From DASSHC01 sp035693105 (GTDB lineage: Bacteria; Chloroflexota; Chloroflexia; Thermomicrobiales; Thermomicrobiaceae), in assembly GCA_035693105.1 (NCBI GenBank), contig DASSHC010000439.1, forward strand, positions 1 to 11,170: DNA of 11,170 nt, read 5' to 3'. Shown here one piece after another: positions 1-6,759 of this stretch. The notes beneath the pieces were generated by a model, which did no database searches, had not been told where the DNA came from, and was given only the letters and a program-made list of their open reading frames with translations. The position numbers were made by a program, and so were the translations under genes. How positions within the stretch are numbered: position 1 is the stretch's first letter; every line of letters begins with the position of its first letter.

Positions 1-642
1 ATCCTGACCGGCTCCAGCCCGGTTGCCACCCAGTACCCACACGCGGTCGGCGCGGCGCTGGCGATGAAGCTGCGCGGTGAGGACGCCGTGGCGCTGACCA
101 GCGTCGGTGAGGGTGGCACCAGCCAGGGCGACTGGCACGAGGCGCTCAACTTCGCCGCCGTCCAGCGCCTGCCGGTCATCTTTATGGTCGAGAACAACGG
201 CTGGGCCATCTCGGTGCCCCAGAAGGAGCAGATGGCCGTCGGCTCGGTGGCCGAACGCGCCGCCGGCTACGGCATGCCCGGCGTCTCGGTCGACGGCGGC
301 GATCCGCTGGCCGTCTACGAGGTGATGCACCAGGCGGTCGAGCGCGCCCGCCGCGGCGAGGGGCCGACGCTGATCGAGGCGCGCGTCTACCGCTTCACCG
401 CGCACTCCAGCGACGACGACGACCGCAGCTACCGGCCGGCCGAGGAACTGAAGGAGCAGCGCCAGCACGACCCCAACAAGCGCTTCCGCGCCACGCTGCT
501 GGAGAGCGGCGTGCTGAGCGAGGACGCCGCCGCGGCCATCGACCAGCGCGTGCGCGCCGCCATCGACGACGCCACCGAGTTCGCCGAGCAGGCGCCCTAC
601 CCCGACCCCGCCGACCTGCTGCAGAACGTCTACGGCAGTTAG
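1..642 (+). CDS. bkdA: 2-oxoacid (branched-chain type) dehydrogenase E1 component, alpha subunit, C-terminal part
   Basis: The frame is open from base 1, so the N-terminus lies outside the window; 213 codons are visible. E1 alpha with E1 beta carries out thiamine-diphosphate-dependent decarboxylation of a 2-oxoacid and passes the acyl group to the lipoyl arm of E2 in the cytoplasm. The ThDP motif is seen as GEG (fragment residues 36-38) followed by ENNGWAIS (NN at 65-66), the expected GDG-x(~27)-N pattern with Glu for Asp. SSPVATQ near the start and the later HSSDDDDRSYR loop (His at 135) resemble the HST-S-DD-YR loop of branched-chain E1 alpha more than the pyruvate dehydrogenase loop. The gene ends 11 bases before E1 beta. 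The family call is secure; the exact substrate (branched-chain 2-oxoacids, pyruvate or acetoin-like) is inferred. Confidence 0.9.
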   Translation: MLTGSSPVATQYPHAVGAALAMKLRGEDAVALTSVGEGGTSQGDWHEALNFAAVQRLPVIFMVENNGWAISVPQKEQMAVGSVAERAAGYGMPGVSVDGGDPLAVYEVMHQAVERARRGEGPTLIEARVYRFTAHSSDDDDRSYRPAEELKEQRQHDPNKRFRATLLESGVLSEDAAAAIDQRVRAAIDDATEFAEQAPYPDPADLLQNVYGS

Positions 643-646
643 GAGG
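642..646 (+). promoter_or_regulatory. Shine-Dalgarno of E1 beta
   Basis: GGAGG begins on the last base of the E1 alpha stop codon. It lies 7 bases before ATG 654 but only 4 before the in-frame GTG 651, so it favours ATG 654 as the start of E1 beta. Its overlap with the stop codon suggests the two subunits are translated in a coupled way. Confidence 0.7.
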
Positions 647-653
647 CGGCGTG

Positions 654-1640
654 ATGGCGACCAAGACCCTCATCGAGTCGATCCACGACACCCTGCACGA
701 GGAGATGCGCGCCGACGAGCGCGTGATCGTGATGGGGGAGGACGTCGGCCAGCGCGGCGGCGTCTTCCGCGTCACCGCCGGGCTGGTCGACGAGTTCGGC
801 GAGAACCGGGTGATCAACACGCCGCTGGCCGAGTCCTCGATCGTCGGGGTGGCGATCGGCGCGGCCATGTACGGCCTGCTGCCGGTGGCCGAGATCCAGT
901 TCCTCGATTTCATCCACCCGGCGATGAACCAGATCCTGAACGAGGCGGCCAAGATCCGCTACCGCTCGGCGGGCGACTTCCATTGCCCGCTGGTGATCCG
1001 CACCCCCTACGGCGGCGGCATCCACGGCGCGCTCTACCACTCACAGAGCATCGAGGCGATCTTCACCCGCGAGCCGGGTCTGAAAGTCGTCGCGCCGGTC
1101 AACCCAGCCGACGCCGCCGGGCTGCTGCGCAGCGCTATCCGCGACGAGGACCCGGTGATGTTCCTGGAGCACAAGAAGGCCTATCGCCTGGTGCGCGACG
1201 AGGTGCCTGACGGGGACTACACCGTGCCCATCGGCAAGGCGCGCGTGGTGCGGGAAGGCAGCGACGCCACGGTGATCTCCTACGGCATGATGCTGCAGGA
1301 GTCGCTGGCGGCGGCCAAGGCGATGGAGGCCAAGGGGGGCGCCAGCATCGAGGTCATCGACCTGCGCTCGCTGCGCCCGCTCGACAGCGAGACTATCCTC
1401 AACTCTGCCATGAAGACGGGAAAGGTGCTGATCGTCCACGAGGCCAACCGCTTCGGCGGCGTCGGCGCGGAGGTCGCGGCGCAGATCGCCGAGCAGGCGT
1501 TCGCCTGGCTCGACGCGCCGGTGATGCGCATCGGCGGGCCGGAGGTGCCGGCGATGCCCTTCAGCCGCCCGCTGGAGAACGCCTTCCTGCCCAACCAGGA
1601 GACGATCGGCGAAGCGCTCGACCGCCTCGCCGCCTTCTAG
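654..1640 (+). CDS. bkdB: 2-oxoacid (branched-chain type) dehydrogenase E1 component, beta subunit
   Basis: A complete 328-residue protein, the usual length for E1 beta. It pairs with E1 alpha to form the alpha2beta2 decarboxylase that binds ThDP at the subunit interface. Visible marks are GEDVGQRGGVFRVT (about 28-41), NTPLAE with the conserved ThDP-contacting Glu (Glu60), EIQFLDFIHPAMNQI (80-94), and HGALYHSQS with the catalytic-site His (His129). The YHSQS form is that of branched-chain E1 beta; pyruvate dehydrogenase usually has QHSQ. The C-terminal transketolase domain begins near VISYG and contains IEVIDLRSLRPLD. GTG 651 is an alternative start adding one Met, but ATG 654 has better ribosome-site spacing. 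E2 follows after 18 bases. Family is very secure; the branched-chain preference is inferred from motifs. Confidence 0.95.
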   Translation: MATKTLIESIHDTLHEEMRADERVIVMGEDVGQRGGVFRVTAGLVDEFGENRVINTPLAESSIVGVAIGAAMYGLLPVAEIQFLDFIHPAMNQILNEAAKIRYRSAGDFHCPLVIRTPYGGGIHGALYHSQSIEAIFTREPGLKVVAPVNPADAAGLLRSAIRDEDPVMFLEHKKAYRLVRDEVPDGDYTVPIGKARVVREGSDATVISYGMMLQESLAAAKAMEAKGGASIEVIDLRSLRPLDSETILNSAMKTGKVLIVHEANRFGGVGAEVAAQIAEQAFAWLDAPVMRIGGPEVPAMPFSRPLENAFLPNQETIGEALDRLAAF

Positions 1641-1658
1641 CCGAAGGAGGCCGAGAAG

Positions 1659-3089
1659 ATGACCAGCACGCAACAGGGAACGACCGTCAAACTGCCCAAG
1701 CTGGGTGAGAGCGTGATGGAGGGCACCATCGGCGCCTGGCTCAAGCAGGTGGGCGACCACGTCGACAAGTACGAGCCGATCGTCGAGATCACGACCGACA
1801 AGGTCAACGCCGAGGTGCCCGCGCCGGTGGCCGGCGTCCTGACCGAGATCACCGCTCAGGAGGGGGAGACGCTGGAGGTCGGCGCGCCGATCTGCGTCAT
1901 CAGCGAGCCGGGCAGTGCCGCTACCCCGGCACCCACCCCCAGCGCCACCCCCAGCGCCAACGGCACCACTCCGGCGGCGACCGCCGCACCAACCGCGCCC
2001 ACCCCCACCCCCACCCCCAGCGCGCCAAGCGGCCCGCGCAACCTGCCCACCGGCACAGAGGCCGAGCTGGAGGTGCTGCGGGTGCGCTCCTCGCCGGCAG
2101 TGCGCCGCATCGCCGAGGAGCACGGCGTCTCGCTCAACGAGGTGCCGGGCAGCGGTGTCGGCGGGCGCGTGACCAAGGCCGACATCCAGCAGTACGTGGC
2201 GCGCCAGGAGGCGGCCGGAGCCCGTGAGGAGCAGCGCCAGCAGCCGGGCATCGCCTTCGCCGAGCGCGGCGTCGAGCAGACAGTCAGCGGGCCAACGCCG
2301 GCCGAGCGGGTCGAGGAAGGCCCGCCGGTCGCGCCGGGCAAGCAGGTCGAGGGCCGCGCCAGCTTCGTCGAGGTCCCGGTCTACGCCGGTGACACCTTTC
2401 AGACGATCACGCCGATGCGGCGGCAGATCGCCGAGCACATGGTGCGCAGCGAGCGCACCGCGCCGCACGTGACGACCTGGATGGAGGTCGACATGGCGGG
2501 CGTGGTGGCGGCGCGCAACCGCGCCAAGGAGCGTTTCAAGGAGGAGGAGGGATTCAGCCTGACCTACCTCCCCTTCGTGCTCAAGGCGGTCGTCAACGCC
2601 CTGCGCGAGCATCCCGAGGTCAACGCCAGTTGGGACGAGGCCAACAACCGCATCATCCGGCGCAAGGCAATCAACATCGGGGTGGCGGTCAGCCTGGAGG
2701 GCGGACTGCTGGTGCCGGTGATCAAGCACGCCGACGAGCGCAGCATCGCCGGGCTGGCGCGGGCGGCCAACGACCTGGCCACGCGTGCCCGCGAGAACAA
2801 GCTGACGGTCGAGGACATGCAGGGCGGCACGTTTACCGTGAACAACCCTGGCACCTTCGGCACCGTCCTCTCGACTCCTCTGATCGTCCAGCCGCAGGCG
2901 GCGATCCTCAGCACTGAGGCGGTCATCAAGCGCCCGGTGGTGCTCGACGACGCCATCGCCATCCGGCCGATCATGAACCTGTCGCTCTCGATCGACCACC
3001 GCATCCTCGATGGGTTATCCGCCGCCCGCTTCCTGGGCGAGGTCAAGCGCTGGCTGGAGCGCTTCGACCCCGAGACATCGCTCTATTGA
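1659..3089 (+). CDS. bkdC: 2-oxoacid dehydrogenase complex E2, lipoamide acyltransferase
   Basis: A complete 476-residue E2. It takes the acyl group from E1 on a swinging lipoyl arm, transfers it to CoA and forms the core of the complex. Domains in order: one lipoyl domain (about 9-84) with the modified Lys in EITTDKVNAE (Lys48); a Pro/Ala/Thr-rich linker (about 87-127); a peripheral-subunit-binding domain (about 143-182, SSPAVRRIAEEHGV ... GGRVTKADI); a second charged linker (about 183-240); and the catalytic domain to the end. The catalytic HxxxDG motif is SIDHRILDG (His447, Asp451). AAGGAGG at 1644-1650 lies 8 bases before the ATG. Substrate follows from the adjacent branched-chain-like E1 genes. 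No E3 gene follows, so E3 is probably shared with other complexes. Confidence 0.95.
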   Translation: MTSTQQGTTVKLPKLGESVMEGTIGAWLKQVGDHVDKYEPIVEITTDKVNAEVPAPVAGVLTEITAQEGETLEVGAPICVISEPGSAATPAPTPSATPSANGTTPAATAAPTAPTPTPTPSAPSGPRNLPTGTEAELEVLRVRSSPAVRRIAEEHGVSLNEVPGSGVGGRVTKADIQQYVARQEAAGAREEQRQQPGIAFAERGVEQTVSGPTPAERVEEGPPVAPGKQVEGRASFVEVPVYAGDTFQTITPMRRQIAEHMVRSERTAPHVTTWMEVDMAGVVAARNRAKERFKEEEGFSLTYLPFVLKAVVNALREHPEVNASWDEANNRIIRRKAINIGVAVSLEGGLLVPVIKHADERSIAGLARAANDLATRARENKLTVEDMQGGTFTVNNPGTFGTVLSTPLIVQPQAAILSTEAVIKRPVVLDDAIAIRPIMNLSLSIDHRILDGLSAARFLGEVKRWLERFDPETSLY

Positions 3090-3104
3090 GGCGCAACAGC
3101 GCCT
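3089..3104 (+). terminator. small hairpin directly after the E2 stop, possible weak terminator
   Basis: AGGCGC / GCGCCT can pair as a 6-bp stem with an AACA loop, starting on the last base of the stop codon. It is followed by a pyrimidine-biased stretch ending in GTTTTC, not a clean T run. It may stabilise the 3' end or help end transcription; the missing T tract makes an intrinsic terminator uncertain. Confidence 0.3.
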
Positions 3105-3119
3105 TCATTCCAACGTTTT

Positions 3120-3251
3120 CTGTAGGGGCGGACCTCCGTGTCCGCCCTGGTCGTTCCAAGCATCGGCAACGGGGAACGCGACCAACGCGGGTGGTGAGCG
3201 ACGAACTGTGCGGCAGGCCACGAGGGCAGACACGGAGGTCTGCCCCTACAG
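3120..3251. repeat. nested palindromic element (MITE-like), 132 bases
   Basis: Arms of about 32 bases at 3120-3151 and 3220-3251 are inverted copies (ends CTGTAGGGGC, three or so mismatches). Each arm is itself a hairpin. The left arm has GGGCGGAC (3126-3133) pairing with GTCCGCCC (3140-3147) around CTCCGT. The right arm has GGGCAGAC (3224-3231) pairing with GTCTGCCC (3238-3245). The change from G-C (3130/3143) to A-T (3228/3241) is compensatory within each hairpin. The centre (about 3152-3219) encodes nothing recognisable. GTAGGGG-type palindromes of this style are familiar dispersed repeats in Chloroflexota and some other phyla. Copy number in this genome cannot be seen from one window. It carries no transposase, so any movement would be non-autonomous. 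Confidence 0.8.
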
Positions 3252-3493
3252 GGAATACGTCCGGCCGTGGGTAGGACGAGCCGCGTTGCCATCTCAGGTA
3301 TCATTCGCCACCAATATGCATCGTGTTCCGTGCGCGTAGTGCGGTGCGCCGAGTGCCGGTCGCGCGGCGACGCGCTTTCCCCCTCTGGCCCAACATGGGG
3401 TAGGATTGCCAACTCGTAGCGGAACGAGCCTTGCTCGTACGCGGGGCCGGTGGCTGCGCGATGGAGGAGCAGCGCGCGAGAGGGGATTGACGG
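3252..3493. other. non-coding stretch upstream of the lipoprotein gene
   Basis: No credible gene was found in these 242 bases; frames here are short or are low-quality extensions of the palindrome. One short hairpin is visible: ACGAGC (3424-3429), CTT loop, GCTCGT (3433-3438). The promoter of the lipoprotein-hyuA-acylase unit probably lies here, because the preceding operon ends with a hairpin and a repeat. I could not find a convincing -35/-10 pair: TTGCCA at 3286-3291 and TAGGAT at 3401-3406 are isolated hexamers without a well-spaced partner. Confidence 0.4.
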
Positions 3494-4675
3494 GTGGGTC
3501 GATTGCAGTTGGGGGTCTTCGTCCTGGGTGTGGCGCTGGTGGTAGCCGCCTGCACCATCTCCGGGCCGCGCGAGCCGAACTCAACCGAGACCGCCGCGCT
3601 GACCGGTGTCGTGCCCAGCCCGACCGTGCCGCTGGCGATCAACTCCACCACCCCGCCGACGCCGACCCCGATCCCCACGCCCAGTCCGACACCCAGCCCA
3701 ACCCCATCGCCGACTCCCTCGCCAACACCCACGCCGACCCCACCGCCGCCGCCGCTGGCGCACTGCTATCAGCCGCGCGCGGTTCCGGCCGCCGCACCGG
3801 TCGCCACCCCGGCGCTCGATCTCGGCACGCCCGCGGCCTCGGCGGAGGAAGCGGCGACGCCGGCGTCGCCGCCAGGCCCGGTGCTGCGCCCGGCGAGCCC
3901 GACCTCGGTCTTCCAGGACTGCCAGGTGATCGCCTACTACGGCTTCCCCGGCAACGATCAAATGGGCATCCTCGGCACCGCTGACCCCGCCACGATCGTC
4001 AAGAAGCTCAAGGACCAGGCCGCCGCCTACGATGCGGTCAACGGCTCGCGCGGGGTGGCCCCGGCGCTGGAGTTGATCTACGCCGTGGCCCAGGCCGGCC
4101 AGACGCCCGACGGCACCTACCTCTCGCGCATGTCGGACGACATGGTCAAGGAGTACCTGGACATCGCCGAGAAGAACGATCTGCTGGTCGTCCTCGACCT
4201 CCAGATGGGAAGCAGCAACATCCAGAAAGAGTGGCCGTATGTCCTCCCCTACCTGAAGAACCCACGCGTCCATCTGGCGCTCGACCCCGAGTTCGTGGTG
4301 CCCGATCCGGACACCCCGCCGGGCCACGTGATCGGGAACATGGATGTCTCGCAGATCAATCAGGCCGAGGTGCTGCTGCAGCAACTGGTCGAAAAGGAGC
4401 GCCTGCCGAACAAGATCCTGGTGGTCCACCAGTTCATCCCCGACATGATCCTGAACAAGGACAAGATGCAGACGCAGCCCAACGTCGATCTGGTCATCGA
4501 CCAGGACGGCTTCGGCGGCTCCGAGCTGAAGAGCTCCAACTACCACCAGTTCGTCGATCTCGACAACGCGCCACACGGCGGCATGAAGCTCTTCTACACC
4601 CAGGACACCGACCTGATGACGCCGGAGCAGGTCGAGCAGCTCGTCCCGCAGCCGGACTTCATCGTCTATCAGTAG
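3494..4675 (+). CDS. secreted lipoprotein with Pro-Thr/Pro-Ser stalk and predicted TIM-barrel-like domain, function unknown
   Basis: 393 residues from GTG 3494, with AGGGG at 3481-3485 as ribosome site. The N-terminus is a lipoprotein signal: MGRLQ, a hydrophobic stretch and a VVAAC lipobox (Cys20). The mature protein should therefore be lipid-anchored outside the cytoplasm. Residues about 53-87 form a TPTPSPTP stalk, followed by an Ala/Pro-rich spacer to about 140. The remaining domain (about 143-393) shows eight strand-like segments in turn: VIAYYG, ALELIYA, LLVVLDLQ, VHLALDPE, ILVVHQ, VDLVIDQD, MKLFYTQD and DFIVYQ. Several end in acidic residues (Asp235, Asp264, Glu266, Asp336, Asp338, Asp371). 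That pattern suggests a (beta/alpha)8 fold with a possible acid active site, but I recognise no named family. Cys91 and Cys143 might form a disulfide. hyuA begins 26 bases downstream, so co-transcription is likely. Confidence 0.85.
   Translation: MGRLQLGVFVLGVALVVAACTISGPREPNSTETAALTGVVPSPTVPLAINSTTPPTPTPIPTPSPTPSPTPSPTPSPTPTPTPPPPPLAHCYQPRAVPAAAPVATPALDLGTPAASAEEAATPASPPGPVLRPASPTSVFQDCQVIAYYGFPGNDQMGILGTADPATIVKKLKDQAAAYDAVNGSRGVAPALELIYAVAQAGQTPDGTYLSRMSDDMVKEYLDIAEKNDLLVVLDLQMGSSNIQKEWPYVLPYLKNPRVHLALDPEFVVPDPDTPPGHVIGNMDVSQINQAEVLLQQLVEKERLPNKILVVHQFIPDMILNKDKMQTQPNVDLVIDQDGFGGSELKSSNYHQFVDLDNAPHGGMKLFYTQDTDLMTPEQVEQLVPQPDFIVYQ
3650..3754 (+). repeat. low-complexity Pro-Thr/Pro-Ser coding repeat
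   Basis: This part of the lipoprotein gene encodes residues 53-87, almost purely alternating Pro with Thr or Ser and ending in a run of Pro. At DNA level it is a degenerate 6-base repeat of the form CCNACN/CCCAGN. It probably acts as an extended cell-surface stalk and is prone to length change between strains. Confidence 0.8.
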
Positions 4676-4701
4676 GCAACAGAGAGGGAGTGGCCCGGCA
4701 G

Positions 4702-6759
4702 ATGGCGCGCTACCGGCTCGGTGTCGATATCGGCGGCACCTTCACTGATTTCCTGCTGATGGACGAGACCAGCGGCGCCGTGCAGGTCGTCAAGATCGCC
4801 TCCACGCCCGGGCACCCCTCACGCGCCATCCTCGAAGGGATCGCGCGCCTGGCCGAGGCGCACGGCGTGCGCCCATCCGAGATCGTCTCCTTCGTCCACG
4901 GCACCACCCTGGCGGTCAACACCTTGATCCAGCGCAGCGGCGCGCGCGTGGGGCTGCTGGTCACCGGGGGCTATCGCGACATCCTGGAGCTGCGCCGGCT
5001 GCGCCTGGCCGACCCCAGCCAGCTCTACAGCGACAAACCCGAACCGCTGGTGCGCCGGCGGCAGGTGCGCGAGATCGGCGAGCGCCTGCTGGCCGACGGG
5101 AGCGTCTTCCAGCCGCTCGACCTCGACGAGGTGGAGCAGGCGGCCGGGGAACTGCTGGCGCGGGGCGTCGAAGCGCTGGCGATCGCCTTCCTGCACAGCT
5201 ACCGCGACGATACCCACGAGCGCGCCGCTCAAGCGCGCATTCGGGAGCGCTTCCCGGGCGTCTACGTCTGCACGTCGAGCGAGATCTGGCCGCAGTTCCG
5301 CGAGTACGAGCGCACCCTGGTAGCGGTGATGAACGCCCATGTGGGAGAGACGATGTCCGATTACTTCACCGCCCTGGAGGACGAGCTGCGCGCCGCCGGG
5401 CTCGCGGCGCCGGTCTACTCGACCAAGTCCAACGGCGGGATCATGACCGCGGCCGGCGCGGCGCGCGTGCCGGTCGAGACGCTCCTCTCCGGCCCGGCGT
5501 CGGGGGTGATCGGCGCGGCGGCCGTCGCGCGCCAGATGGGCCGCGCGCAGGTGATCGCCGTCGACATGGGCGGCACGAGCGCGGATGTGGCGGTCATCGA
5601 CGGCGAGGTCGGCTACTCGACCGAGGGCAGCGTGGGCGAGTTTCCGGTGGTGATGCCGGCCATCGACGTCGCCTCGATCGGCGCCGGGGGCGGCTCGGTC
5701 GCCTGGCTCGACGCCGAGGGCGTGCTCAAGGTCGGGCCGCGCAGCGTCGGCGCCAGCCCCGGCCCCGCCTGCTACGGGCGCGGCGGCCAGGAACCGACCG
5801 TCACCGACGCCTACGTCGAGCTAGGCATCATCGACCCGGCGCACTTTCTGGGCGGCGAGCAGCCGCTGCGGCCGGAGCTGGCGTACAGCGCGCTGGCCGG
5901 GATCGGCACGCGGCTGGGCTGTGACGCGGCGCAGGCCGCGCGCCACGTGCTCAACGTGGCCACCGCCAACATGTACGCCGCCTTCATCCCCCTGATGGCC
6001 CGGCGCGGCGTCGACGCCCGCCAGTTCGCGCTGCTGGCCTACGGCGGCGCCGGGCCGACGCACGCCTGCCTGCTGGCGCGCGAGGTCGGCATCGACGAGG
6101 TCGTCATCCCGCCGACGCCGGGGGTGCTCTGCGCGCTCGGCTGCCTGATGGCCGACTTCCGCGCCGACTTCATCCGCACGCTCTACGCACGCGCGGAGGC
6201 GCTGGCGCCGGGCGAGTTGGAGGCGCGCTACCAGGAACTGGAGGCCGACGCCGCGGCCTGGCTGCGCGAGCAAGAGAGCGGGCAGGCCGCCCCGCTCCAG
6301 GCCGATTTCGCGCGCAGCGCCGACATGCGCTATCGCGGCCAGTCGTTCGAGATCACCGTGCCGGCGCCGGCTGACCTGGAGGAGATCGCGCCGCTGCTCG
6401 ACTCCTTCCATCGCGGCTACGAGCAGGTCTACGGCCACAGCGAGCCGGGCGCCGCCACCGAGATCATCAGCCTGCGCGTGCAGGTGATCGGCCAGACCCA
6501 CAAACCGCGCCTCGGCGGTGTCGCGCGCGCGGATCCGGCTAGGCAGCCCGAGCCGCTCGGCCGGCGGCTGGTGCGGCTGGAGGAGCCGGCCTGGGATGCC
6601 CCGGTCTACGCGCGTGCCCAGCTCCAGCCCGGCATGGTCCTGCCCGGGCCCTGCATCGTCGAGCAATACGACAGCACCATCCTGATCACGCCGGAGTACA
6701 GCGCGCGGGTCGACGCCCACGGCAACCTCATCGCGGCACGCACCCGGAGCGAGCCGTGA
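4702..6759 (+). CDS. hyuA: hydantoinase/5-oxoprolinase family, subunit A
   Basis: 685 residues from ATG 4702, the usual length for HyuA. The family uses ATP to open cyclic amides (hydantoins, 5-oxoproline) or drives related carboxylations with HyuB. Evidence: an N-terminal ASKHA-type phosphate loop DIGGTFTD (9-16), HGTT (67-70), EYERT (201-205), the second nucleotide-binding signature DMGGTSAD (288-295), IGAGGGS (326-332), and GPRSVGASPGPACYGRGG (345-362), followed by the C-terminal domain ending near ITPEYSARVD. The frame is open much further upstream into the lipoprotein gene, but homology starts at RLGVDIGG. GTG 4690 is an in-frame alternative that would sit on the purine-rich GAGAGGGAG. 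The stop overlaps the acylase start. HyuB-type proteins normally sit next door; here hyuB is about 3.1 kb downstream. Substrate not deducible. Confidence 0.93.
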   Translation: MARYRLGVDIGGTFTDFLLMDETSGAVQVVKIASTPGHPSRAILEGIARLAEAHGVRPSEIVSFVHGTTLAVNTLIQRSGARVGLLVTGGYRDILELRRLRLADPSQLYSDKPEPLVRRRQVREIGERLLADGSVFQPLDLDEVEQAAGELLARGVEALAIAFLHSYRDDTHERAAQARIRERFPGVYVCTSSEIWPQFREYERTLVAVMNAHVGETMSDYFTALEDELRAAGLAAPVYSTKSNGGIMTAAGAARVPVETLLSGPASGVIGAAAVARQMGRAQVIAVDMGGTSADVAVIDGEVGYSTEGSVGEFPVVMPAIDVASIGAGGGSVAWLDAEGVLKVGPRSVGASPGPACYGRGGQEPTVTDAYVELGIIDPAHFLGGEQPLRPELAYSALAGIGTRLGCDAAQAARHVLNVATANMYAAFIPLMARRGVDARQFALLAYGGAGPTHACLLAREVGIDEVVIPPTPGVLCALGCLMADFRADFIRTLYARAEALAPGELEARYQELEADAAAWLREQESGQAAPLQADFARSADMRYRGQSFEITVPAPADLEEIAPLLDSFHRGYEQVYGHSEPGAATEIISLRVQVIGQTHKPRLGGVARADPARQPEPLGRRLVRLEEPAWDAPVYARAQLQPGMVLPGPCIVEQYDSTILITPEYSARVDAHGNLIAARTRSEP

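Noticed and set aside
1041..2999. 652-codon open frame on the minus strand
   Set aside because: It lies antisense to E1 beta and E2, which have clear domains. Its translation is Arg/Asp/His/Leu-rich with no motif, as expected for a shadow frame in GC-rich DNA.
3120..3251. CRISPR or phage attachment site
   Set aside because: There are only two inverted copies and no direct-repeat/spacer array, and no integrase or tRNA is nearby.
3010..3412. Short frames of 60-110 codons across the E2 3' end and the palindrome on both strands
   Set aside because: They consist largely of translated repeat sequence (PCPPW, VRPG and the like) and lack ribosome sites.
3461..3490. Nine-codon mini-ORF (ATG ... TGA) just before the lipoprotein start
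   Set aside because: Considered as a leader peptide, but it has no ribosome site, attenuator-like structure or regulatory codon run; probably chance.
3581..4576. 331-codon minus-strand frame opposite the lipoprotein gene
   Set aside because: Low-complexity Arg/Gly-rich translation and no ribosome site. The plus-strand gene has a lipobox and ordered strand pattern.
4231..4701. Long N-terminal extension of the hyuA frame
   Set aside because: It overlaps the lipoprotein gene in another frame and its translation is Arg/Pro-rich. HyuA homology begins at residue 5 from ATG 4702.
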